Below, piece after piece: positions 11,683-19,719 of a stretch of DNA of 64,000 bases. Position 1 is the stretch's first letter. Each line of letters opens with the position of its first letter. Under the pieces are notes generated by a model that saw only the letters and a list, made by a program, of their open reading frames with translations, had not been told where the DNA came from and searched no databases. Source of the stretch: Gymnopus androsaceus JB14. Lineage: Eukaryota; Basidiomycota; Agaricomycetes; Agaricales; Omphalotaceae. Position numbers and translations under genes: made by a program. The DNA lies in assembly GCA_009733575.1 (NCBI GenBank), contig ML769394.1:310001-374000 (forward strand), written 5' to 3'.

Positions 11683-12931
11683 ATGGCAGCCATACAATCT
11701 ATACACATCAGTGGCTACCAGGAACGTCTGGAACCCAAAGCTCACACTGTCTACCAAATCGATGTCCGAGGGCATGTTCGGTCATGGTCCATCTGGCGGC
11801 GCTACTTGGAATTTGATGATTTACATGTTGAATTAGTCAAAGGTGTTGGCTCTCCTCCTCCTGCTCCGCTGCCTCCGAAACACAAATACTCTATATTACG
11901 ATCTCATAATGACCCTGCGCTGCTTGAAGAGAGAAAATCGGGGCTGGAGACATATTTGCGGGTGATTATTAATGCAAAGGAAGATAAATGGAGAGAGGCA
12001 TTTGCGTTCAAGGAGTTTCTTGAAGTGCCGATTGGGCAACAGTAGGGTTTCAAAGTACAATGCAATGCAATTTATTTGGTCCAAATCCAATAAATCATGA
12101 ATTGTACTGGTACAAGATTTATTGAAAACTGGTTAAACTGTGTACTTGTACTGATTGTACTGATACAACCAGTGCAATACAATACAATTTATGAGTTTAA
12201 ATCAGTTCAGATTCAAATTGGTTTATATCAGTATAAACTGACATAAACTGATCATTTACATACTGTTTGCTACCAGATATGTAATGTTTTACAACATCCA
12301 TGTTATAGGAAGTTCTCATAAACTATTGAAAGTACATCTTGATCAAGATTGGAGTAATAAATGACACTGTAAGCTTTTTTAGTAGGTGTAATGCAATGTT
12401 TACACTAGTATAACCTGCTGTAAATGTGTACTGATTTAAACCAATTCAAAGCAGTTTAAGCAATTTTCACATTTTAAATAAACTGTAAACCTGTACTGAT
12501 TTAAACTGTGTATCAGTACAAGCTTCAGTGATACATTTTGCAGTACAATACAATACAATTATGATTTATTTGCAGTTTAATAAATTGTACTTCAAAACCC
12601 TAGGCAACAGGGTGGTGTATTTGGAGGACCGCCAACCCAATTCACACTCACGTCATGGCTAGATGAGCACCAGGAGCTGCAGAGCCGGCTGCAGGACGTT
12701 TGCGCAGATATAAACAAACGAGAGGCCTTGTCTGACCAGGGCAACGTCGGAGCCTCTCACAAATCCAATGTCAGTGCGAAGCAAAAGTTGGCTGGTGTTT
12801 TGGCATGGATAGGGAATCTTGGGAAGGGGCTACATGAGCTTGCCATGAGTGGGATGAGCGAAGGCGAACTGCAGAGATGGACGGATATGGTCGCACATCT
12901 TCAGGATGATTGCGAAAAGCTAGGCAAAATG
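11683..12931 (+). pseudogene. PX-domain (Vam7-like SNARE) gene, split by an element and lacking its SNARE end
   Basis: The first part (11683-12042) is a PX phosphoinositide-binding domain: WSIWRRYLEFDDLH, the PPK turn, and ERKSGLETYLRVI. It stops at a TAG that is the first triplet of an inserted element (12043-12602). Beyond the element the same frame resumes (12611-12931): FTLTSWLDEHQELQSR, then GMSEGELQRWTDMVAHLQDD and a good donor after CEKLGKM. This is the linker region seen in fungal Vam7-like proteins, which act in vacuole fusion. The C-terminal SNARE helix expected next is not found; sequence after 12932 runs into a duplicated Crinkler-like fragment. With both an insertion and a missing end, the locus is almost certainly non-functional. 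Confidence 0.78.
12043..12602. mobile_element. Non-autonomous hAT-like element, 560 bp, with 8-bp target duplication
   Basis: The insert is flanked by perfect 8-bp direct repeats GGCAACAG at 12035-12042 and 12603-12610. Its ends are inverted: TAGGGTTTCAAAGTACAAT on the left and, read inward from the right, TAGGGTTTTGAAGTACAAT, 17 of 19 matching. An 8-bp duplication with TA/CAGGG-type ends is the hallmark of hAT transposons. The inside is AT-rich with repeated CAATACAATA and AAACTG motifs and has no open frame, so it is a MITE. Removing it and one repeat restores the host reading frame exactly. Confidence 0.9.
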
Positions 12932-13214
12932 GTAAGTATTGATAGTTGCCCATGGCGCACGTTCACATTTGAACGATGAGTAAAGCTGTGCCTGGTTGAA
13001 TGGGAATTATGTGAGGCATGCACGCGCGCGCTAAGACCACACATGATGCTGCATGCCGCCGTGACTATTTTGGCATTTCCATCCCAGCTATCAAATAAAT
13101 TATCAAATGACCTCATGGGTAATTGACTCAAGTGCCTTTCAATGTGAATGTCAATGTGAACTTCATAATGAATAGAAAGCACCTAGTTTCGAGGTGCCCT
13201 GCAGGATGCCCCCG
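12932..13214. other. Junction interval, no gene seen
   Basis: The interval lies between the donor site of the truncated PX gene and the start of the duplicated Crinkler-like segment. It holds a CATGCACGCGCGCG run (about 13017-13031) and a repeated AATGTGAATGTCAATGTGAA (13140-13160). No exon for a SNARE helix was recognised. Confidence 0.5.
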
Positions 13215-14195
13215 GTGTCCTCTCTCAGATTGAAGCACAACGAGAAGCGTTTTGACACTGCTTCGTGAGTCATTCTCAACTTCCCTGTACAGCTCGATTG
13301 GATAATCGAGATGCAAAAACTATTTACTCGTGGAGTATCTGTTTTTGTGGGGAGTCCTGGCAGTGGATCTGTTCATCAAGCGTGTCGAGAAGCCGCAGGT
13401 GGTGGTTGCCTTGGTATGGGATGCGAAACGGTTCCACTAATTCTGAATGAAGTATTATATAGATATTGTTGAATTTATGGATCTGCTACAAGATGCTTAC
13501 TTGATTCTAAAACCAAATTTAGCTCCTGAAAAATATTTTTTGAGACTTCAACGTACCAATCTCCGCCAGTTCTTCCTTTGAAATCGATACAGTCTCTATG
13601 GTAGCACTGACTATAGTATGATATTTTGCTGAAACATGAGTCAGATCAAGTAGGACAAGATCAAGGGAGAAGTCTACAAACTCAATTTCGCACTCGTTCT
13701 AAGTCTTCATCAACTAATACTGAGTCCAGGGCTCTAACAAGCTCTGTATGCTCCGCTGCTTGCCAATTCCGGTCCGAATGGAACAGAGCCTCCCAAGTGG
13801 AGTCGAAGAACTTACAAGAATCCAATACCGATTCCCATATCAAGTTATATGCCTGACGACGCGATACCAAAGATGTAGGGTTCATGATCCCCCGTGTCCC
13901 AGCTATGCGTAATTTCTGAGCTGCTGCAAATTCAGGTATGACATGGCGCCCGGACTGGATCTGACAGTCAATCTCTGACTCTCTTCCATCCAAAGATGAA
14001 AGTGGAGGGAAACGGAAAGCGAGTGAGCAGTTGGTGAGCAGCCTAAAGGTGAATAACCACTTAGATCTCCTGATGTTGATTGCTGAATTCTTTTCTTCAT
14101 CAGAACCGGACTACAAAAGTGGCCAAGAGAACAAAAAATACAGGTCGGAAATCAACACTTGTGAGCTCTGAGATAGAAGGAAGCGCTGGGGATGG
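13215..14195 (-). pseudogene. Partial, inactivated copy of the Crinkler-like NTPase/nuclease gene (5' part)
   Basis: This segment is a diverged duplicate of 18035-19150. On the minus strand it retains the N-terminal exon (RHVIPEFAAAQKLRIAGTRG.., FDSTWEALFHSDRNW, DSVLVDEDLERV) and the downstream intron layout. The block matching the Walker A region in the other copy has stops and lost residues. Relative to that copy, about 118 bp are deleted between GACATGGC and GCCCGGACTGG, removing the start codon and first residues. The NTPase and nuclease parts are absent. It is a dead fragment. Confidence 0.75.
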
Positions 14196-14584
14196 CTCCA
14201 GTCAAAGGCAAGGGACGCACGATTGGTAGTCCTCAGGTGGAAGACAGATGGAGATTTGTCTCGTCTCAGGAGACCATGTAAGCCTAATGCATTGGCCCCC
14301 GTAATTTACGGTCTGTCCGCATTACATTATCCCCCGTGACCTCACCCAGCCAGTCCGCTTTCAAATGGGTACATTGTCACATTAGATTAGGCTCCTTATT
14401 GCATTAAATTACGCTCAGTTATCCTCCGTATCTCGTTATAATTAATGTATGGCGCGCAAATTTCGGGCCCGCCTCCGCTTCCCTCCCCTCCCTCGCTGCG
14501 CTCGGGGGGTCCCCCGGGCCGGGAAGTCGTCGGCGGGCACTCTAAAGCCTCATTTGCGCTTATTTTGATAGGCGGCAACCCCGA

Positions 14585-14613
14585 ACCCTAACCCTAACCC
14601 CTAACCACTAACC
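14585..14613. repeat. Internal telomere-like CCCTAA repeats
   Basis: The sequence AACCCTAACCCTAACCCCTA, followed by ACCACTAACC, is a short run of the TTAGGG-type telomere repeat used by most fungi. It sits inside the inverted-repeat element rather than at a chromosome end. Two further AACCCTAA-type units lie in the hairpin just downstream. Confidence 0.85.
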
Positions 14614-14623
14614 AAGCACGTTT

Positions 14624-14700
14624 GGCAATGCCGGACTAGCTCTCTAATGTTAGGGTTCACCCTTCGGGCGAACCCTAACGAGAGCTAGCCACGGCATTGC
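14624..14700. other. Long interrupted hairpin
   Basis: GGCAATGCCG..CTAGCTCTC..TTAGGGTTC on the left pairs with GAACCCTAA..GAGAGCTAG..CGGCATTGC on the right around a CCCTTCGGG tip. A stable stem with a TTCG-type tetraloop could form in single-stranded DNA or RNA. It is part of the element at 14267-15015. Confidence 0.75.
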
Positions 14701-14730
14701 TTTGAAAGAAAAATAAAACATTCAATCATT

Positions 14731-14815
14731 TTTGGTACCTGTGAGGATTGAACACTCACCTCGAGGCATGACGCAGCCCCACTATCGGAATCATCAACCA
14801 CAAATACCACTCTGC
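14731..14815 (-). other. tRNA-like (SINE-like) sequence
   Basis: On the minus strand TGGCAGAGTGG resembles an A box and GTGTTCAATCC a B box, about 55 bases apart, followed by a CTCAC/GTGAG stem and AGGTACCA. The spacing would fit a class II (Ser/Leu-like) tRNA. The acceptor stem does not pair well, so this is at most a tRNA-derived remnant inside the element. Confidence 0.3.
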
Positions 14816-15122
14816 CAGATGGTGTACATTATATGTCAATGTAATGTAAATATATTACTCTGCCTACGTACATATTGTAGTGACTTGTATCAAAAAATGA
14901 GAGTCTGTGAGGGGACATTGAAAGCGGACTGGCTGGGTGAGGTCACGGGGGATAATGTAATGCGGACAGACCGTAAATTACGGGGGCCAATGCATTAGGC
15001 CTACATTGACTATTGCTCGTCTGCACGCTGTAAGTCTCATTTAACTAGATTGAATTGTTTCTGGTCCTCACCACAATTCAGGGAAAACCAACCGCTGCAT
15101 TTGGCGTGCGCAGCCTGCGGTT

Positions 15123-15517
15123 CTGAGAAGTCAAGCTCATTGAATGGGTGACAATGTTAACTCCAAAAAAAAATGCTGTAAAATTCTTAGTCTATGTACA
15201 AATTGTCGCGAATATTCATCCTGACTGCAGCTTGATTGGGGAAGGAATCGTTTCTGTCCTATCTACAAGCTTATAATCCCACTCTAGCTTCAAAATCGGG
15301 CTGCTGCCAGAAAGCGTCTAAAGAAGGAAATCATCAACAACCCTTCTCCGAAACGTCACCTCTGCCCTCGGTTCCTCCCGCGCGCAAAATCCCATACCAC
15401 GTTCGAATTCCTTACCGTGATTCCGAGTTCACTCGTTATTATAAGACTTTCGCGGATAATAAACAAACCCGAGCTGTGGTAAACGAAAAAGAGGATACAT
15501 GGGATGATGTCGAGCGG
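15123..15517. other. Intergenic interval
   Basis: The interval lies between the end of duplication copy A and the 3' end of the Crinkler-like gene. One open frame on the plus strand (15236-15565) reads serine/proline-rich text without recognised motifs and overlaps the minus-strand gene, so it is not called. Confidence 0.5.
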
Positions 15518-18500
15518 TCACAGAGGAGTTACATCGTCGAAGAAAATGTTGAAGAGTGGCGGTAGTATTTGGGTAGTATCGCGTTGGGACGAAGCGAGCC
15601 CACTATGGATTAATCTTATCTTTTCAGAGTCTAGCGAAGGTATGTCACAGTATGTAATGCCATTTTCTTCAATCGCGCGTCTGTCAACATTATCAGGTGT
15701 TCGAAAATCGAACCCGCTTTTGAAATCTAATGCTATGTATACATACAGTAGTCCAAATTTGGTACAGAGTTCCATGAAAGTTTTGTCCAGTTTCGCTAAC
15801 ATACTACTTAGATCCAGTCCATCTGCGAATCTTTGAACCAAGCCGGGTATGATTTCATCAACAGGTCCCAGTTGTCATTTCGAGGGAAACGCTGAAATAA
15901 TTTCCCGGCCATGAGGGCTTCTATCATCATACCCTGGTCTTGATCCTCGAACTGCAAAGCATCTAGCCCCATGATCGTAATCTGGTAATTTTGGCTCTGG
16001 GGATTGGGAAGATGTGAGCGGGTAGCTTTCTTGTAGCTCTTGGGCATCAGTATTGGATTCGGATATTTCTTCTTCTCAAGCCCAAGCTCAAAGACCAATG
16101 AGAGCACTGGTCGATGCGGGACCCTGCCATCGGGAAAAACGATAGATGTGTCCAAGATGCATTCCTCAGAAACTTGTCTATTTTTTGACTGGAATTGAGC
16201 CACAGACATGTCTGCATCTTCCAGAGGAGAATCCAGGTCGGAAGCGAAAGCAGTGGGTGCCATGCTGTCAAACATTCTCTGATTGTCGGCGCACTGGAGC
16301 GCAGTTCCTCTTGCGAAGAACTTGCAGAGAGTGTCGATTTCGACAACTTTGAAGTCACCAGCAAGGGAGAAGTGGGAAAAGTTGATGAAGGCATCTTTGA
16401 ATGCAACTTCAAAAGTAGTTTTGTTCTCCGTATCATCGACCGGAGTAGCTTTCCGGACTATTTCAAATGCTTCTGGGGTCAAAAGTGCGCGCAAGAATGC
16501 GAGTAGAGGAAGGGGCCTGTGGTATAAGAACCCTGATTCTGTGACATCGGCAATCTTCGCTGCCCGCTGCTGAGCTTTAATTAATAAATGCCGAGTCAGA
16601 ATCTCTCCACGCTCCCCCTTTGCGATCAATCCACTGTTGAAAGCATTCCGAAGAACCTTCAAAGTGTTCACTCCATGCTTTCCAATGAGGAGAGCCGCAG
16701 CCTCTGCCAACATCGGTTCCGACGGAGTGCCGGTTTCCATGAAATGCCGATGATCTGGTACGCAGAACACAATTCGTAGGTAGGACTCCACCAGTTTGGA
16801 TGCCATAACCCTGCTATCCTGTTCTGCAAGGTCAAACTTTAGCATCACCAGTATAGATGTCCATGCTACTTCAGCTTCCTCTGAGACATCTTTGCGAGGG
16901 GCCAATTTTTCTTGGGCGAAATCGATAATTTTGCGGAACGTGGATTTTTTGTCGTGTGACGATTGATACATGGCTCCCCACCTAAATATACACATATCAG
17001 CCAGTGTTCATTAGCATACCAAATCAATTACTCACACGGGTCGCCCAAAGGCACTAACGAACTCAAGATTAGTACAATCATTGAGTGTAAAACGATCCTT
17101 TTTCTTAACGTAGACATCAAAAGGACAAAATTCCGTCAAAGGTGGAATCAGACGTCGCAAATCATTCGTGCGATCACGAAATGACGGATGCTTGTCCACA
17201 GGTGGAGCAAGCCCTTCCATCTTCGAGTTCGTTGATAAGAAGACAACAATCAAGTCCCGATCTCTAAGCGTTTTGAAGAGTTTCTCCATGGTGAGGAGTC
17301 CAGTTCTGGTGTGGGTGCCAGAACTTTCAGTGAGGGGATGAGCCTCATCGATGAAGACAATCACCTCGGCCCTTTGTCCTTTGACCTTCTCTTCCTCTGT
17401 CTTATAACGTTTTACAACGTCGATGAGTAAGTCCGCAGCAGAAACAAGGCGATCTGTGGACTGGGACCCTGACATAGCCTCATCGGAATTGGTCTTCGAC
17501 ATTGGAACACCAGCTTGATTGAATTGGTTGAGCGAATGTGAGTGAATGGAAGAGGATAGATCTATTTGAGGTGTCTGGACAGAAGGGAGTGTGGTGAGTT
17601 CAGCCTTCTTGTGAAGAGGCTCTCCAGGTAGCTCGTCACTACTTCTCCGCTTTTCACCAGTCACCAGACTTGTACGCCAATTATTTGATGCTCGATCAAC
17701 AACTTCATGATAGAAGGCAGACCGCACCGGCTTCTCCTCCATCAACACCTGCCACGCCAAGGGAAGGTTAGTCGAGGAGGCTAGTTTTGTATTTATCCAT
17801 TTGGCGGCTGTGGTAAATAACGCCTCAAAGAAGGCACTATGTCTCAACAGGTCTCGTTGGAGAGGGGAGGCTGAACTCGAAGGAGTAGGGTATATTTTCC
17901 GTCCATCTCTGCTTGCGTCTAGCAGAAAATCCCTCACCGCATCATCTGAAGGAGGATACGCTTTTACAACATATGTATGTTAATTCTCAAATACCCAAGG
18001 CACAAGAAACATACCTATCTGATCTTTCAACTCTTCCCGAAGATTAAAGCACAACGAAAACCGCTCTGAAGCAGCTTTATGGGTTGTCCTTGACTTTCCA
18101 GTGCAGCTGGACTGGATTAACGACACGCAAAGACTATTAACTGTGGGTTTCTCTTTGGTTTTTACTGAGACTTTAACTTCGGCATCCAGCGAGTGCAGAA
18201 GCCGGTGGTGGTGGTAGCCTTGGAACTGAACCTGGAAAGCTTCCGCCAATTCTGGATAGACTATGGTATAGGTATTGTAGAATATATGGATTTGCGGCAG
18301 GATGCTTACTTGATTCTAAAACCAAATTTAACTCTTGAATAAGATTTTTTGGGGCTTCAACGTACTTTTCTCCTCTAGTTCTTCCTTTGACGGAGCCTCC
18401 ATAGTAGCAGCGACTTGGACATGGTATTTCGCTGAAATATGAGTCAGATCAAGTAGGACGAGATCAAGGGAGAAGTCTACAAACTCAATTTTCGCACTCG

Positions 18501-18806
18501 TTCTAAGTCTTCATCGACTAATGCTGAGTCCAGGGCTCTAATAAGCTCTGTATGCTCCGTTGCTTGCCAATTCCCGTCCGAATAGAACAGAGCCTCCCAA
18601 GTGGAGTCGAAGAACTTACAAGAATCCAATACCGTGACCCATATCAATTCATATGCCCGACGACGCGATACCAAAGTAGGGTTCATGGTCACCCGTGCCC
18701 CAGCTATGCGTGTTTTCTCAACTGCTGCAACTTCAGGTATGACATGGCGGCAGTTAGAGTGATCCAGAGCAGCTAGGTCGTCCATGAGATAATCGTCGGT
18801 GTCCAT
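15518..18806 (-). pseudogene. Crinkler-like P-loop NTPase with C-terminal nuclease-like region, frame broken near the end
   Basis: The start is at 18806 (MDTDDYLMDDLAALDHSNC). After three short introns comes a P-loop segment with SSCTGKSRTTHKA (Walker A type) and FNLREELKDQI, then across an intron YPPSDDAVRDFLLDA, and VIVFIDEAHPL (Walker B) near 17350. The next exon (from about 16985) starts VWGAMYQ and carries LRNAFNSGLIAKGERGE, a stretch typical of the large basidiomycete family linked to Crinkler/CR effectors (NTPase plus restriction-enzyme-fold nuclease). At about 15820 the frame is lost: QMDWI ends in TAA, while the continuation (SSMLAKLDKTFMELC.., ITYCDIPSLD) is one frame over. It may be a dying gene or an assembly indel. 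Assignment to the CR class is from motif resemblance; biochemical role and location are unknown. Confidence 0.68.
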
Positions 18807-19312
18807 AGCGCAAGGACAAAAGAAGGCAGGTAGGTGATGGATGAAAGTTAGGAGACCGTATGTAAGCGCCCGGACTGGATCTGACAGTCAATCTCTCTCT
18901 TCCATCCGAAGATGAAAGTGGAGGGAAACGGAAAGCGAGTGAGCAGTGGGTGAGCAGCCTAAAGGTGAATAACCACTTAGATCTCCTGATGTTGATCGCT
19001 GAATTCTTTTCTTCGTCAGAACCGCCTACAAAAGTGGCCAAGAGAACAAAAAATACAGGTCGGAAATCAACACTTGTGAGCTCTGAGATTGCTTTTCGAA
19101 AGAAGGAAGCGCTGGGAATGGTTCAGTCAAAGGCAAGGGACGCACGATTGGTAGTCCTCAGGCGGAAGACTCGAAAAGCAAGAGTGGGGATTCGTGCTGG
19201 TCTTGTCTCGTCTGCGCTGTAAGTCTCATTTAACTAGATTGAATTGTTTCTGGTCCTCACCACAATTCAGGGAAAACCAACCGCTGCATTTGGCGTGCGC
19301 AGCCTGCGGTAC
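18035..19312. repeat. Segmental duplication, copy B
   Basis: This is the intact-looking counterpart of 13215-15122. It includes the 5' third of the Crinkler-like gene, its upstream region and a plus-strand stretch up to GCGCAGCCTGCGGT. It lacks the 749-bp insertion and so serves as the empty site for that element. Confidence 0.85.
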
Positions 19313-19355
19313 TGAGAGAGAGAGTTCAAAACTAACTGAACGTATAACAATGTAA
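18989..19355 (+). CDS. Possible small basic protein, divergent to the Crinkler-like gene
   Basis: An open frame reads VAKRTKNTGRKSTLVSSE then VVLRRKTRKARVGIRAG, very rich in Lys/Arg. A GT..AG intron (about 19218-19271) joins it to a short tail LENQPLHLACAACG. The same layout is present in duplication copy A, but with the element inserted before the donor. No family is recognised. It may be chance coding in the promoter region; the start is uncertain. Confidence 0.25.
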
Positions 19356-19719
19356 ACTGTGTAGTATATCCTTTCTGTAAAACACAAGTGTACGAATTCG
19401 CAATCATCGAGTTAATTGCAGCTTGAAGCAAATTCAACAGACCACGACTAGTAATCGGTATATATAGAGAAACAACAATGCCTTAGTGAGTGTACTACAG
19501 GAGTGAATAATACATCCGAAAAATGGTAAGGACCGAAACGAAGCGGAAATAGCAGAATGAACAGAACAAATAAAAAGAAGAAAAAAAAAGGAAGGAAGGA
19601 AGGCATCGCAAAAAAGAAAAAAGAGTTAAGGATAGACAAGGTGATACATATCGTATAAAAGATAAGAAAAACGAAGAAAAGTGTGCCATATAACCAATAA
19701 TAAGTCGTGCTCCATTTGC
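19356..19719. other. 3' region of the RasGAP gene, low-complexity purine tract
   Basis: No gene is seen. The plus strand at 19555-19680 is an A/G-rich tract (AAGAAAAAAAAAGGAAGG..), which on the minus strand is a C/T-rich stretch downstream of the RasGAP stop. Confidence 0.6.

Larger units (their letters stand above)
14267..15015. mobile_element. 749-bp inverted-repeat element with identical 83-bp arms and telomere-like repeats
   Basis: Bases 14282-14364 and 14918-15000 are exact reverse complements (83 bp). Weaker complementarity continues outward to 14267 and 15015. Direct repeats CTCGTCT flank the unit at 14260-14266 and 15016-15022. The paralogous copy B has a single CTCGTCT at the equivalent place, which is an empty site. 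The inside holds a GC-rich block (14460-14540), telomere-like CCCTAA repeats, a strong hairpin and a tRNA-like stretch, but no open frame of note. The identical arms suggest recent insertion. The superfamily is uncertain: hAT-like by end sequence, or Mutator-like by long arms. Confidence 0.88.
13215..15122. repeat. Segmental duplication, copy A
   Basis: Copy A (13215-15122) matches copy B (18035-19312) over its whole length except for a 749-bp insertion at 14267-15015, a 118-bp deletion and small changes. Similarity ends at GCGCAGCCTGCGGT in both. The copies are in direct orientation about 4.8 kb apart and visibly diverged, so the duplication is not recent. Confidence 0.85.

Noticed and set aside
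12043..12602. The 560-bp insert as a long intron
   Set aside because: It starts TAG, not GT, has transposon ends and an 8-bp duplication, and lies among introns of about 50 bp.
14585..14613. Telomere repeats as a true chromosome end or ancient fusion point
   Set aside because: They lie inside an element with paired inverted arms and target repeats, and an empty paralogous site exists, so they travelled with the element.
14731..14815. A functional tRNA gene
   Set aside because: A- and B-box-like motifs are present, but the acceptor stem does not pair; kept only as a tRNA-like remnant.
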